A DNA stretch of 53,744 nucleotides from contig JAOICL010000011.1 in NCBI GenBank assembly GCA_028131545.1, positions 1-53,744 of the forward strand. The letters are read 5' to 3'. Origin of the DNA: Vibrio sp. Its GTDB lineage: Bacteria; Pseudomonadota; Gammaproteobacteria; Enterobacterales; Vibrionaceae. Position numbers and translations under genes: made by a program. The notes under the pieces were generated by a model. That model made no database searches, had not been told where the DNA came from, and was given only the letters and a program-made list of their open reading frames with translations. How positions within the stretch are numbered: position 1 is the stretch's first letter; every line of letters begins with the position of its first letter. Positions 37,150 to 47,248 of the stretch are shown here, piece by piece.

Positions 37150-37614
37150 CTAAGGGTACAGTTTCCAAAGAATGTCACCCGATTGACGCTGAATATCAAA
37201 TTCTAAACACACCATACCTGATGTTGGAAAAATAGGTGGGGAAATGCCTTTAACGAACTCTGCGGTCATATAACTCACAACGGGTAAGTGAGAAACAAGT
37301 AATACCGTTTCTAACTGTTCGGCTTCAGCCATGGCACTGACGTATTGCACTATCATTTCAGCATCCCCATAGGGGGTAATATCATCACACGTTTCAACTT
37401 GCGTCGATGAAAATATATCCGCAATCGCATCCCATGTTTGTTGAGCTCGCACATAAGGACTAACGAGAACTTTATCTATTTTCACCAATCCTTTATCAAA
37501 GGCTTTTTGGGCAACAAGAAAGGAGTGCTGCCTACCTTTATCAGTTAACTCTCGTTGAGCATCACTGGAAGCAAATGGGTGTGCTTCACCATGACGAAAG
37601 ACGATAACTTTCAT
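37150..37614 (-). CDS. sixA: Phosphohistidine phosphatase SixA
   Basis: Histidine-phosphatase-superfamily enzyme that dephosphorylates phosphohistidine proteins (in E. coli, ArcB HPt and the nitrogen PTS). The RHG motif is in FRHGEAHP at the N-terminus, with LVSPYVRAQQTWD and LLVSHLPVVSYM further on. I start at the ATG at 37614 (154 codons), six bases after GAGGGG; the longer frame to 37656 crosses that signal. A single gene between flhA and the divergent protease. Confidence 0.93.
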   Translation of the reverse strand: MKVIVFRHGEAHPFASSDAQRELTDKGRQHSFLVAQKAFDKGLVKIDKVLVSPYVRAQQTWDAIADIFSSTQVETCDDITPYGDAEMIVQYVSAMAEAEQLETVLLVSHLPVVSYMTAEFVKGISPPIFPTSGMVCLEFDIQRQSGDILWKLYP

Positions 37615-37809
37615 ATTAGTCCCCTCAAATAAGTCGAGTTCAATACTGAATGACATCTTGGATTATTAACGTGTGTTATTAGTTAAAATACACCAAAATC
37701 AGGCATCATGAGAACCTTTTATTCTTTATTTTGGCCTTTAAGTTTCCTACCTGTCCCTACACCCGTTAAATTAGTCATTCACAATTATGAAATATGTACA
37801 ACCAAGGTA

Positions 37810-37815
37810 TATAAT
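37810..37815 (+). promoter_or_regulatory. Candidate -10 box for the M16 protease gene
   Basis: A perfect TATAAT lies 88 bases before the chosen start. The best -35 (TTATGA, 37785-37790) is weak and about 19 bases away. Confidence 0.4.
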
Positions 37816-37903
37816 TAACAAAATAGGGAACTGGGTGATTCGCACTCACTAATCCCATGAATCTTCCTGTCGATTGATAGTGCAAATCCGCACTAGGTTA
37901 TGG

Positions 37904-40768
37904 ATGTATCGACTCTGTCAAATTTCCAACCATGAGCACATTACTTTGCATATCAGCCCAAATGATAATAAACAATATCGCTACCACGTACTGAATAATG
38001 AGCTTAGGGTTTTACTCGTAGAAGATGTTTCTGCCACTCGTTCATCCGCTGCTTTAGCGGTTAATATCGGTCATTATCACGACCCTATTAACCGCCAAGG
38101 TATGGCGCATTTTCTAGAACATATGCTTTTCTTAGGTACCCATCAATTCCCTGATGCCGATGACTTTCAAAACTTCATTTCTCAACATGGAGGTTCCAAC
38201 AATGCTTGGACGGGAACAGAACATACGTGCTTCTTTTTTGATATTGCAAACAATGCTTTCTCACCGGGTTTACAGCGCTTTTCTCGCTTTTTCATCGATC
38301 CATTGTTTAATGTTGATTTAGTAGAAAAAGAACGTAATGCCGTGGATTCTGAATATAAAATGAAACTGAACGATGACTCAAGGCGTATTCATCAAGTTCT
38401 TAAGGAAACCATTAATCCTAACCACCCTTTAACAAAATTCTCTGTTGGGAACCATTCGACTTTAGAGGATCGTAATGAGACATCCATTCGTGATGAGGTC
38501 ATTAATTTCTATCAAGATCATTACTCGGCCAACCTCATGACCTTAACGCTTGTGTCTCCGTATTCCTTAGATGAACAGCAAGAATGGGTTGATGCATTCT
38601 TTTCACCAATCACGAATGCTAAAAAAGCTATTCCGGTCACCTCCGAACCCTATGTTACAGAGAAAGAAACCAGCATAAAAATCAGTATTGAGCCCATAAA
38701 AGAGCTCAGGAAGCTCACTGTTAGCTTCCCTCTACCCAATATGAATCAGTATTACCGCACTAAGCCGCTTTCGTTTATTGCACATCTCCTTGGCTATGAA
38801 GGCCCAGATAGTTTGATGCAAGTGCTGAAGCAAAAAGGATGGATAACCAGCTTAACGGCTGGTGGCGGCTTAAGTGGCAGTAACTTCCGTGATTTTAATA
38901 TCAGTTTTGGTCTCACAGAGATAGGCCTAGATCATAAAGACACCATCATTCAATATCTTTTTTCTTATATTGATTTAATTAAACGAGAAGGGATGGAGGA
39001 GTGGCGCTATCTAGAGAAAAAGGCGGTTCTTGAATCCGCTTTTCGCTTTCAAGAACCTATTCGGCCAATGGAATTCGCCAGTCATATTGTGATGAATATG
39101 CAAAGATATTCGCCTGAAGACATCATTTATGGCGATTATATAATGGATGAATTTTCACCTAAACAGATGATGTCCATTCTCGATAAAATGTCGATAACGA
39201 ATGCTCGTATTGTGACTCTTGCTCACGGGCAACCCTGTGATAAAGTGGCAGATTGGTATCATACGCCTTACAGTGTATCCCCATTATCAGACGATGAGAT
39301 CGCCACACTGACTTCAACTCAACAGGTTGAAGCGCTCACTTTACCCAGTAAAAACCCTTATATTTGTTACTCTTTAGAACCTAAACCATTAGACAAACCA
39401 CAACCGCACCCTTTATTAATCGAAAGTTTGCCAGGTTTTCGCCTTTGGCATTTACAAGATACCGAATTCAGAGTTCCGAAAGGGGCGGTCTATATCTCAA
39501 TTGATAGCCCAGCGGCCGTATCCAGCCCTAAAAATATTGTACTCACTCGATTATGCGTCGAAATCTTTTTGGATTCATTAGCGGAAGAAACCTATCAAGC
39601 TGAAGTCGCAGGGATGGGGTACACTATGTACTCTCATCAAGGTGGCGTCACTTTAGTCATTTCAGGATTTAGTGAAAAACAACCCGAATTAATGAAGATG
39701 ATCCTTGAACGATTTTCAAGTCGTAATTTCAGTCAGGATCGCTTTGATAGTATCAAATATCAATTACTGCGAAGCTGGCAAAACGCTGCGCAAGATAGAC
39801 CTGTTTCCCAATTATTTAACGCACTTAGTGGTATTTTACAACCGAACAACCCCCCTCACCCCGTTTTATTCGACGCGCTTAAAGAGATTGAAATCGATGA
39901 CCTTTCAGGGTTTGTTGAGCAGATACTATCGACATTACATGTTGAAATGTTCGTCTATGGGGATTGGACTACCGCTGATGCTTTCTTTATTGGTAATACC
40001 TTTAAAGATGCTCTGCGAGTCCCTGAACAGTCTTATGAAGAAGCATTCAGTCCCCTTGTCATGCTCGGCAAGCAAGGTTCTTATCAAAAAGAACTGACCT
40101 GTAATCAAGATGATGCCGCTATTGTAGTTTATTACCAATCCGACAGTATTGATGCCAAAAGTGTGGCTGAATACTCACTCGCTAATCACTTAATGTCTGC
40201 CACTTTCTTCAATGAAATACGAACAAAGCAGCAGTTAGGTTACATGGTAGGGACTGGGAACCTCCCATTAAATCGCCACCCCGGTATTATTTTATATATT
40301 CAATCACCTCATGTGGCCCCTTCCGATCTGATCATTGCCATTGATGACTTTTTAGATGCCTTTTATCTGGTACTTCTTGAACTGACCGAAGAAGCCTGGG
40401 AATCGAGTAAACAAGGGTTAATCAACCTTATTTCAGCACCCGATAATGCCTTAAGAACGCGAGCGCAGCGCTTATGGGTATCAATAGGAAATAAAGACTG
40501 GGATTTCAATCATAGAGATCAAGTCACTAAACAGCTTCATCAACTCTCTAAAACTGATATGGTTAAATTTATTATCAATGAATTAAAACCGCGGACCGCT
40601 AATCGACTGATTATGCACACAAAGGGCAATAGTCATATGGATACCTCTTCGCTTCATATTGGGCAAGAGATCGGTTCAATTAAAGAGTTTCAATTGAAGC
40701 CTAAGGATTCAGATGTCGATGAGCTCCCTGATACTCCAACTTGTCAAAACAACGAAGAATCGAGTTAA
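37904..40768 (+). CDS. ptrA: M16-family zinc protease (pitrilysin/insulinase type)
   Basis: Large zinc peptidase of the insulinase family, related to E. coli protease III. The inverted zinc motif HFLEH (His69, Glu72, His73) is in GMAHFLEHMLFLG, with the downstream glutamate in EKERNAVDSEYKMKL. The second, inactive half carries the EIRTKQQLGYMVG signature. No signal peptide is seen, so it may be cytosolic, unlike E. coli Ptr. I start at the ATG at 37904 (955 codons), six bases after TAGG; a TTG a few codons on at THIS-like TLHISPN is possible too. Confidence 0.9.
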   Translation: MYRLCQISNHEHITLHISPNDNKQYRYHVLNNELRVLLVEDVSATRSSAALAVNIGHYHDPINRQGMAHFLEHMLFLGTHQFPDADDFQNFISQHGGSNNAWTGTEHTCFFFDIANNAFSPGLQRFSRFFIDPLFNVDLVEKERNAVDSEYKMKLNDDSRRIHQVLKETINPNHPLTKFSVGNHSTLEDRNETSIRDEVINFYQDHYSANLMTLTLVSPYSLDEQQEWVDAFFSPITNAKKAIPVTSEPYVTEKETSIKISIEPIKELRKLTVSFPLPNMNQYYRTKPLSFIAHLLGYEGPDSLMQVLKQKGWITSLTAGGGLSGSNFRDFNISFGLTEIGLDHKDTIIQYLFSYIDLIKREGMEEWRYLEKKAVLESAFRFQEPIRPMEFASHIVMNMQRYSPEDIIYGDYIMDEFSPKQMMSILDKMSITNARIVTLAHGQPCDKVADWYHTPYSVSPLSDDEIATLTSTQQVEALTLPSKNPYICYSLEPKPLDKPQPHPLLIESLPGFRLWHLQDTEFRVPKGAVYISIDSPAAVSSPKNIVLTRLCVEIFLDSLAEETYQAEVAGMGYTMYSHQGGVTLVISGFSEKQPELMKMILERFSSRNFSQDRFDSIKYQLLRSWQNAAQDRPVSQLFNALSGILQPNNPPHPVLFDALKEIEIDDLSGFVEQILSTLHVEMFVYGDWTTADAFFIGNTFKDALRVPEQSYEEAFSPLVMLGKQGSYQKELTCNQDDAAIVVYYQSDSIDAKSVAEYSLANHLMSATFFNEIRTKQQLGYMVGTGNLPLNRHPGIILYIQSPHVAPSDLIIAIDDFLDAFYLVLLELTEEAWESSKQGLINLISAPDNALRTRAQRLWVSIGNKDWDFNHRDQVTKQLHQLSKTDMVKFIINELKPRTANRLIMHTKGNSHMDTSSLHIGQEIGSIKEFQLKPKDSDVDELPDTPTCQNNEESS

Positions 40769-40783
40769 CATAATGAAATGAAG

Positions 40784-40817
40784 AAAAAACGCTGTGGGAA
40801 CAACACAGCGTTTTTTT
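40784..40817. terminator. Terminator after the M16 protease gene
   Basis: Stem AAAAAACGCTGTG (40784-40796) with CACAGCGTTTTTT (40804-40816). A and T runs on both sides mean it could also end yecM from the other side. Confidence 0.9.
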
Positions 40818-40886
40818 AATCACCTTCAAACTACTCCGTAAATACAATACACTTCATATCGATAACGATCAGTCTCTCTCACCAAC

Positions 40887-41465
40887 TTATCTTTCTGATT
40901 CAATAATCGTTTTAAGAGGATGAGGGTGAACTTTAATACAGATATTATCGCGTTTAAGCGCCACAGTTGGGTTGGGAATCCTTTCTCCTTTACTGCTAGG
41001 CGATGAATTTTTTTGCTTAATCTTTCTTTCTTTTCTATAGGATTCACTGGGTAAAGATTGCTCAACCTGAGTGATATAATTATCCCATTGATTATCGTGA
41101 GGTAACACGACTTCGATATGCTCCCAACCTTCTACAGGGTACAGTTTTCCTTCTGCGGGATAAGGCAGTTCGATACATTGTGTTGTAGAACCACCTAGGA
41201 TTAAAGGTTTGTCTAATTCAATAATCACAATCGGACGGCCATTGACTTCAGCACAAGACAGCTCTTTACCATAATGCAACCATTGTTCATGTGCTCGTTT
41301 CGCCGTATTAATATCATTAATACGCAGAGCAATATGATCAATGTCCATGCGATCAATATTCATTTCTAAGCAATCTGCTAATTCACGAACTCGCTGATTA
41401 AATACCGGTAATTGTGAAATTAAAAATGCTGGAATATCGTCGATATTCTCTAATTGGTTTGTCAT
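40887..41465 (-). CDS. yecM: YecM-family VOC protein
   Basis: A 192-residue protein like E. coli YecM, a vicinal-oxygen-chelate fold protein of unknown substrate. Matching segments are IDHIALRINDINTAKRA, EVNGRPIVIIELDKPL, the ELPYPAEGKLYPVEGWEHIE block, and GERIPNPTVALKRDNICIK near the end (shown in part). The His and Glu positions suggest metal binding, by analogy. It is divergent from argS, as yecM is in E. coli, with about 165 bases between. Confidence 0.9.
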   Translation of the reverse strand: MTNQLENIDDIPAFLISQLPVFNQRVRELADCLEMNIDRMDIDHIALRINDINTAKRAHEQWLHYGKELSCAEVNGRPIVIIELDKPLILGGSTTQCIELPYPAEGKLYPVEGWEHIEVVLPHDNQWDNYITQVEQSLPSESYRKERKIKQKNSSPSSKGERIPNPTVALKRDNICIKVHPHPLKTIIESER

Positions 41466-41631
41466 ATCGTGCTTTTCCTAAAGGATCTTGCTAACAATCA
41501 TGATGATTTATCATTAAAATGAAAAATAATGTAATAAAACCCCCTCATCGACCTTCGAAATCTTGAGGATATGGAGGTATCTATTGTATCCTTACAGAAT
41601 AGCAATTATTCCATGAATTGAGGAATTACGA

Positions 41632-43362
41632 GTGAATATTCAAGCACTGATCAATGAGAAAGTATCCCAAGCTTTAGAAGCCGCTGGAGCACCAGCAGGT
41701 AGCCCAGCCGCAGTACGTCAATCTGCAAAGGCTCAGTTTGGTGATTACCAAGCAAACGGCGTTATGGGCGTAGCAAAAAAACTGGGCACTAACCCTCGTG
41801 AATTCGCACAGAAAGTGATTGATGTTCTCGACCTTGGCGACATAGCAAGTAAAGTTGAAATCGCAGGCCCTGGTTTTATTAATATCTTTTTAAGTACTGA
41901 ATTTTTATCAGCTCAAGCAGAGAGTGCTTTAGCCGATTCTCGTTTAGGTATCCCAAAGCAAGAACAACAAACCATTGTCGCTGATTACTCGGCACCTAAC
42001 GTAGCAAAAGAAATGCACGTGGGTCACCTGCGTTCGACCATCATTGGTGATTCAGTTGTTCGCACACTGGAATTCCTCGGCCATAACGTTGTTCGCGCCA
42101 ACCACATCGGTGACTGGGGTACTCAGTTTGGTATGCTTATCGCAAACCTGGAGCGAGTACAGAAAGAGTCGGGTGAAGTCTCGATGGAGCTGTCTGATTT
42201 AGAAACATTCTATCGTGAATCGAAGAAGCTATATGACGAAGATGAAGAGTTTGCATTAAAAGCGCGTAGCTATGTTGTTAAACTGCAAGGTGGTGACGAA
42301 TATTGCGCTGAGATGTGGAAAAAGCTTGTCGATGTAACGATGATCCAAAACCAATTTAACTACGATCGCCTGAATGTCTCACTGAACCGAGAACACGTCA
42401 TGGGTGAAAGTATGTATAACAACATGCTGCCTGGTATTGTTAGCGATCTAAAAGCAAAAGGATTAGCGCAAGAAGACGATGGCGCTCAAGTTGTCTTCCT
42501 TGATGAATACAAAAATAAAGATGGTGAACCTATGGGTGTCATCATTCAAAAGCGTGATGGTGGTTTCCTTTATACAACAACGGACATCGCTTGTGCTAAA
42601 TATCGTTATGAAACGATCGGCGCAGACCGAGTTCTTTATTTTATTGACTCTCGTCAACATCAACACCTAATGCAAGCATGGACTATCGTACGTAAAGCGG
42701 GTTATGTTCCTGAATCTGTATCTTTAGAACACCATGCCTTTGGTATGATGCTAGGAAAAGATGGCCGTCCGTTCAAAACTCGCGCTGGTGGTACGGTTCG
42801 TTTAGCTGATCTTCTTAATGAAGCGGAAGAACGTGCATTTAAATTGATCGATTCTAAGAATCCAGAATTACCAAGCAACGAGAAAAAACACATTGCAAAT
42901 ACAGTTGCTATGGCGGCGGTAAAATACGCAGACTTATCAAAGCACCGTACAACGGATTACATCTTTGATTGGGATAACATGTTAGCCTTTGAAGGCAACA
43001 CTGCCCCTTACATGCAATATGCTTATACTCGAGTGGCCTCTATCTTTGCAAAAGCCGGTGTGTCGATGGACTCACTGTCTGGTGGTATCACGATTTCTGA
43101 AGAGAAAGAAAAAGCATTGATTGCTAAGTTAATGCAGTTTGAAGAAGCGGTCTTAACCGTTGCTCGTGAAGGTCAACCACACTTAATGTGTACTTACCTT
43201 TTTGAACTTGCTGGACAATTCTCTAGTTTCTATGAAGCATGCCCTATTCTTAATGCAGAGGAAGCCGTTAAACAAAGCCGTTTGAAACTTGCGGCATTAA
43301 CAGCAAAAACCATCAAGCAAGGTTTGGATCTTTTAGGTATTGAAACATTAGATAAAATGTAA
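41632..43362 (+). CDS. argS: Arginyl-tRNA synthetase
   Basis: Charges tRNA-Arg. Class I synthetase, 576 residues: N-terminal Add-1 domain, the HIGH-type motif HVGH (129-132, in [10 protein letters not shown]), the [14 protein letters not shown] segment, and a degenerate KMSK equivalent in [14 protein letters not shown]. The C-terminal anticodon-binding DALR domain ends ...[13 protein letters not shown]. Translation starts with GTG, seven bases after GAGGA. Terminator follows at 43401. Confidence 0.98.
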   Translation: MNIQALINEKVSQALEAAGAPAGSPAAVRQSAKAQFGDYQANGVMGVAKKLGTNPREFAQKVIDVLDLGDIASKVEIAGPGFINIFLSTEFLSAQAESALADSRLGIPKQEQQTIVADYSAPNVAKEMHVGHLRSTIIGDSVVRTLEFLGHNVVRANHIGDWGTQFGMLIANLERVQKESGEVSMELSDLETFYRESKKLYDEDEEFALKARSYVVKLQGGDEYCAEMWKKLVDVTMIQNQFNYDRLNVSLNREHVMGESMYNNMLPGIVSDLKAKGLAQEDDGAQVVFLDEYKNKDGEPMGVIIQKRDGGFLYTTTDIACAKYRYETIGADRVLYFIDSRQHQHLMQAWTIVRKAGYVPESVSLEHHAFGMMLGKDGRPFKTRAGGTVRLADLLNEAEERAFKLIDSKNPELPSNEKKHIANTVAMAAVKYADLSKHRTTDYIFDWDNMLAFEGNTAPYMQYAYTRVASIFAKAGVSMDSLSGGITISEEKEKALIAKLMQFEEAVLTVAREGQPHLMCTYLFELAGQFSSFYEACPILNAEEAVKQSRLKLAALTAKTIKQGLDLLGIETLDKM

Positions 43363-43400
43363 CTGTAATCTATTACGGTTTACCGGCCAAGCTGATATCT

Positions 43401-43436
43401 AAAAAGGGATCTGACATAGTCAGATCCCTTTTTTAT
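43401..43436. terminator. Strong bidirectional terminator after argS
   Basis: Perfect 15-bp stem AAAAAGGGATCTGAC (43401-43415) with GTCAGATCCCTTTTT (43419-43433), loop ATA. It serves argS (+) and the unknown exported protein gene (-). Confidence 0.93.
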
Positions 43437-43460
43437 TACCATACATTTTTTGGATACGTT

Positions 43461-43850
43461 TTATTTTGAGGAATAAGGATAAAACTCTGTGACTTTCCAA
43501 TGCCCTGCTTTTTTTTCTGCCTTACAAGCGACATCATCAGAATAAAAGGTTTTCCAGTCCGAACCGGAGTCTATTACTTTGGCTGAAACGAGAAAGCAAC
43601 TCGCCACCTTTTCCCTAAAATCAGTATATTGCCCAACAAAGTGAGTAAACTCTTGTTGAGTGAATACTCTCTTAGGACTTTGAATTGTCTTACTCAATTT
43701 CGGAGGTAAACACTGGCTAACCTCTCGTTGAAACAGACAGGCTCTCGTATTTGCAAAAAAGCGTTGAAAGCCTTCACTATGGTGATTAGTGTGATCAGCC
43801 CATACCCAGGTGGGTGTAAAAAAGACAAGACTAAAGAACAGTGTGCGCAT
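43461..43850 (-). CDS. Exported small protein of unknown function
   Basis: I do not recognise this 129-residue protein. It has a clear signal peptide (MRTLFFSLVFFTPTWVWA, cleavage before DH), so it is probably periplasmic. The mature part is basic and has four cysteines (about 38, 47, 84 and 108) that could form two disulfides. The C-terminal GHWKVTEFYPYSSK is aromatic-rich. It lies between the argS terminator and the Aer-like gene, 24 bases after the latter, on the same strand, so the two may be co-transcribed. Confidence 0.75.
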   Translation of the reverse strand: MRTLFFSLVFFTPTWVWADHTNHHSEGFQRFFANTRACLFQREVSQCLPPKLSKTIQSPKRVFTQQEFTHFVGQYTDFREKVASCFLVSAKVIDSGSDWKTFYSDDVACKAEKKAGHWKVTEFYPYSSK

Positions 43851-43874
43851 TCCACTCCTCCTATTGTTGAAATT

Positions 43875-45419
43875 CTATGAGAATGTTTTACTTACATTAT
43901 TAATGTAATCAACAGAGTCTGCTACAGAATGTGCATTTTTTTCTAAATTTTGTACGGTCGCCACACTTTGTTCAGCCAAAGTATTGATGGATTGAATATT
44001 ACGATTGATCTCCTCAGAAACAGCACCCTGCTCCTCCGCTGCTGTCGCTATTTGTATCGCCAAATCGGTAACTTGATTCATTCTGTCAGCAATAGATGCC
44101 ACAACCTCACTGGTTTCTTGAGTAGCCTGATTACAGGTTTCGGCTTTGCTTTGCGTCCTAAGCATGACCTCAGCCCATTCTTCTATCATCGCAACCATCG
44201 ATGAAATAGTCGTTTGTATCGTATCCGCTGATTGCTGAGTCCTGGTAGACAAAGCTCGAACTTCATCGGCAACAACAGCAAACCCTCGTCCATGCTCACC
44301 AGCTCGTGCCGCTTCAATGGCGGCATTCAATGCCAACAAATTAGTTTGTTCAGCTATACCGACGATTTCCCCCATGACTTTACGTACATTTTCAGCCTCA
44401 CCTTTTAATTGAGTGGCTGATTCTGCCGCCACTTCCACTTCCTTAGATAACTGTGCCACTTCTTTACTGCTGGTATCAATAATGGACAAAGCGCTGGTAC
44501 ATTGAATCGACGTACTTTCGACTTCTTGAGAGGTTTGAGAGGTATTACTGGCAATTTCTTGCGCTGTTGCAGACATTTCATTCATTGCTGTTGCTATTTG
44601 AGTCAATTCGAACTGTTGCTGCTCACTAGAAGTTTTACTGTCTACTACAGAACTTTCCATTTGATGAGCCACTGCCTGTAACTTTCCAGTTAGATCCCCA
44701 AACCTACCGAGTACCGTACGATTTTTAGCAAAATAGAGCCCTAAATGGAAGTCAATAATACTATGTAATCCTTTGCCTGAAAAAACAAAACGGCTGACAC
44801 TGTCATAATGTGTTTTCAGCTGGGTAATCACTCTAGGTGTTCTAATTAATTCATCGAAAAATAGCGAAAATAGGCTCAATAGAGCGACGATAAATGCGAT
44901 ACCAGTATACACACTTCCAATGGCCATGATTAAAGACATAAATAACAAAGCAATCACCGTAGCGGTAGCGTATTTTATCTTTTGAGGGAATTCATAGGTG
45001 GCTCTTTTATGACCAAGATTGACAGACGAGTAAAGCACTGATGCATTTAACTTTTGTTGATCAGTTGGCTTAACACGAACGGATTGATAGCCGATTGTTT
45101 TATGGTTTTCAATAATGGGTGTAACGTAGGCATCAACCCAATAGTAGCCACCATCTTTGCTACGATTTTTAACGATGCCACGCCAAGCTTCACCCCGCTC
45201 TAGATGTATCCAGAGATCTTTAAATGCCGCTTTTGGCATATCAGGGTGTCGCACGAGGTTATGATTTTTACCAATTAGCTCTTCTTCAGTAAAACCAGAA
45301 ATTCGAATAAAAGCTGGGTTAGCGTAGGTAATCACACCTCTTAGATCCGTTGTTGAGACTAGCTCTTCTTCTTTTTCAAAGGTATGTTCAACATTTGTAA
45401 CATCGGCGTTCCTCTTCAT
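43875..45419 (-). CDS. aer: Aer-type PAS-domain chemoreceptor
   Basis: Aerotaxis/energy-taxis receptor. An N-terminal PAS domain (about 15-120) has the Aer hallmarks [37 protein letters not shown] and [13 protein letters not shown] (parts). Two adjacent hydrophobic segments (about 150-192) anchor it without a periplasmic domain. The signalling domain has the hairpin tip [19 protein letters not shown] and [13 protein letters not shown]. 514 residues; no C-terminal CheR-docking pentapeptide (ends VSKTFS). FAD binding is inferred from family. Confidence 0.93.
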   Translation of the reverse strand: MKRNADVTNVEHTFEKEEELVSTTDLRGVITYANPAFIRISGFTEEELIGKNHNLVRHPDMPKAAFKDLWIHLERGEAWRGIVKNRSKDGGYYWVDAYVTPIIENHKTIGYQSVRVKPTDQQKLNASVLYSSVNLGHKRATYEFPQKIKYATATVIALLFMSLIMAIGSVYTGIAFIVALLSLFSLFFDELIRTPRVITQLKTHYDSVSRFVFSGKGLHSIIDFHLGLYFAKNRTVLGRFGDLTGKLQAVAHQMESSVVDSKTSSEQQQFELTQIATAMNEMSATAQEIASNTSQTSQEVESTSIQCTSALSIIDTSSKEVAQLSKEVEVAAESATQLKGEAENVRKVMGEIVGIAEQTNLLALNAAIEAARAGEHGRGFAVVADEVRALSTRTQQSADTIQTTISSMVAMIEEWAEVMLRTQSKAETCNQATQETSEVVASIADRMNQVTDLAIQIATAAEEQGAVSEEINRNIQSINTLAEQSVATVQNLEKNAHSVADSVDYINNVSKTFS

Positions 45420-45469
45420 ATTAGACCTTATAAATAATATGGTTTAAATATAAGTATTAGGAATAAATA

Positions 45470-45916
45470 TTACTTTAACCACCTTTTTGTCGCCGTTTTA
45501 TCGGTTTCTCTTTCTTCTATCCAACGCTCCCCGGATACTGTGGTTTCTTTCTTCCAGAAAGGCGCTTTTGTTTTCAAGTAGTCCATAATAAATTCACATG
45601 CTTGAAAAGCATTTCCTCTATGTGCACTTGATACGCCAACATAAACAATATTATCGCCAATAGCCAACTGCCCGATTCGATGAATGACCATTGTCTTATC
45701 TAATTCCCAGCGAGTATGTGCAGCATCAATAATGTCATTTAAGCTTTTTTCTGTCATGCCTGGATAATGCTCCAGAAAAAGTCCTGTCACATTATCCCCA
45801 AGATTCATATCTCGAACTTTACCGACAAAAGTGACCACTGCTCCTGAGCTCGAATGGTTAAATTGTTGATATAATTTACCCACATCAAAATCTTCAGTTT
45901 GAACCTTAACTGTCAT
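45470..45916 (-). CDS. moaE: Molybdopterin synthase catalytic subunit MoaE
   Basis: Large subunit of molybdopterin synthase, inserting sulfur into precursor Z with MoaD. 148 residues with GAVVTFVGKVRD, LFLEHYPGM, IHRIGQLAIGDNIVYVGVSSAHR and the catalytic-lysine segment LKTKAPFWKKE. Three bases after moaD. Last gene of moaABCDE; no terminator was seen before aer. Confidence 0.97.
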   Translation of the reverse strand: MTVKVQTEDFDVGKLYQQFNHSSSGAVVTFVGKVRDMNLGDNVTGLFLEHYPGMTEKSLNDIIDAAHTRWELDKTMVIHRIGQLAIGDNIVYVGVSSAHRGNAFQACEFIMDYLKTKAPFWKKETTVSGERWIEERETDKTATKRWLK

Positions 45917-45919
45917 ACT

Positions 45920-46162
45920 TTACCCCCCAGTGACTGGTGGGAAAAAAGCCACATCATCATTTGATGATAAAGACGCATCAAATGTCATGATTTCATGGTT
46001 AATCGCTACAACCAAGTTAGGTGCTGATAGTGCCTTATGCCATTGCTCTCCGCGACGACATAGCGCATCTCTAAGCTCTGATACTGTTGCATAATGTTCT
46101 TCAACATTCAGACTATCAACGCCAACTAATTCCTTTGTTTGTGCAAAAAAAACAACTTTCAT
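45920..46162 (-). CDS. moaD: Molybdopterin synthase sulfur carrier MoaD
   Basis: Small ubiquitin-like sulfur carrier, 80 residues, ending in the essential Gly-Gly (FFPPVTGG) that is activated by MoeB and thiocarboxylated. ATG at 46162. The gap to moaC is filled by a 10-bp tandem repeat, which is unusual in an operon where the other junctions are tight. Confidence 0.96.
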   Translation of the reverse strand: MKVVFFAQTKELVGVDSLNVEEHYATVSELRDALCRRGEQWHKALSAPNLVVAINHEIMTFDASLSSNDDVAFFPPVTGG

Positions 46163-46180
46163 CGTGTATTTTCACTCTTC

Positions 46181-46230
46181 CTATTACTGATTATTACTGA
46201 TTATTACTGATTATTACTGATTATTACTGC
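46181..46230. repeat. 10-bp tandem repeat at the moaC/moaD junction
   Basis: Five units of TTATTACTGA; the first begins with C and the last ends with C. The last unit contains the moaC stop codon, so on the coding strand each copy repeats CAGTAATAAT, multiplying the stop region. Confidence 0.95.
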
Positions 46231-46712
46231 GAATTTGCAACGAAATCACCTGACTTCCCACCACTCTTAGTGAGTAATCGAGTGCTTTCAATGATCATAT
46301 CTTTTTGTGCTGCTTTGCACATATCATAAATGGTCAGCGCAGCGACAGAGGCCGCTGTAAGGGCTTCCATTTCTACACCAGTTTTTCCACTCAGTTTGCA
46401 CATTGATTCAATACGCACTCGATTGTGTTCTGGTTGAGCTTCTAAATGAACTTCTACCTTAGATAACATTAAAGGGTGACAAAGTGGTATCAATTCCCAC
46501 GTACGTTTTGCTGCTTGAATGCCGGCAATTCGAGCGGTGGCAAAGACATCCCCTTTATGATGCTTTCCGTCAATGATTAGAGATAGCGTCTCTGTCGACA
46601 TTGAGATAAAGGTTTCAGCACTAGCCACTCGTACGCTTTCTTTTTTTTCAGATACATCGACCATGTGAGCATGACCAGAAGCATTAATATGAGTTAATTT
46701 TGATGTCATCAT
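46224..46712 (-). CDS. moaC: Cyclic pyranopterin monophosphate synthase MoaC
   Basis: Acts with MoaA to convert GTP to cyclic pyranopterin monophosphate. 162 residues with [70 protein letters not shown] and YDMCKA, all strong MoaC signatures. Starts with two ATG codons directly after moaB. The stop codon lies inside the 10-bp repeat. Confidence 0.97.
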   Translation of the reverse strand: MMTSKLTHINASGHAHMVDVSEKKESVRVASAETFISMSTETLSLIIDGKHHKGDVFATARIAGIQAAKRTWELIPLCHPLMLSKVEVHLEAQPEHNRVRIESMCKLSGKTGVEMEALTAASVAALTIYDMCKAAQKDMIIESTRLLTKSGGKSGDFVANSQ

Positions 46713-47237
46713 TTACCCTATACGAGAAACAGTTAAGTGAGGCATAAAATTACAAGGCTTATGACGTGAGTCTATTTGCTCTTGGATGATATTTGTCCAC
46801 CCCGTTTTACAAGCACCTGTCGAACCTGGTAGTGCGAAAATAACCGTATTATTCGCAAACCCAGCCAGTGCTCGAGATTGTATCGTTGATGTCCCGATTT
46901 CTTGATAAGAAATAGCTCGAAACAGCTCCCCAAAACCTTCGACTTCTTTGTCAAAAAGCGGAGTAATCGATTCAGGTGTGGTATCACGATTCGTAAAACC
47001 AGTACCACCTGTCAAAATAATCACTTGAATATGCTCATCGGCAATCCAATCAGAGACAATAGCTCGTATCTTATATTTATCATCAATAACAATGCTTTTC
47101 TTTTGTAACTGATGGCCTGCTTCTTTAACTTGATCCGCTAAATAACGCCCAGAGGTATCCGTCTCTTCAGTACGAGTATCGGATACGGTTAATACTGCTA
47201 CATTTGCAGGTATAAATTCACTTGGTGCATGTCCCAT
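46713..47237 (-). CDS. moaB: Molybdenum cofactor biosynthesis protein MoaB
   Basis: MoaB/MogA-type protein, 174 residues, with VAVLTVSDTRTEETDTSGRYL (part), the molybdopterin-binding ILTGGTGFTNRDTTPESI and FALPGSTGACKTGW. Its exact role in bacteria with MogA is debated; it belongs to the adenylyl-transfer family. It lies between moaA and moaC without gaps. Confidence 0.96.
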   Translation of the reverse strand: MGHAPSEFIPANVAVLTVSDTRTEETDTSGRYLADQVKEAGHQLQKKSIVIDDKYKIRAIVSDWIADEHIQVIILTGGTGFTNRDTTPESITPLFDKEVEGFGELFRAISYQEIGTSTIQSRALAGFANNTVIFALPGSTGACKTGWTNIIQEQIDSRHKPCNFMPHLTVSRIG

Positions 47238-47248
47238 GTTCGTTCCTC

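Noticed and set aside
46181..46230. 10-bp array as a CRISPR
   Set aside because: Units are directly adjacent with no spacers and too short; it is a simple tandem repeat.
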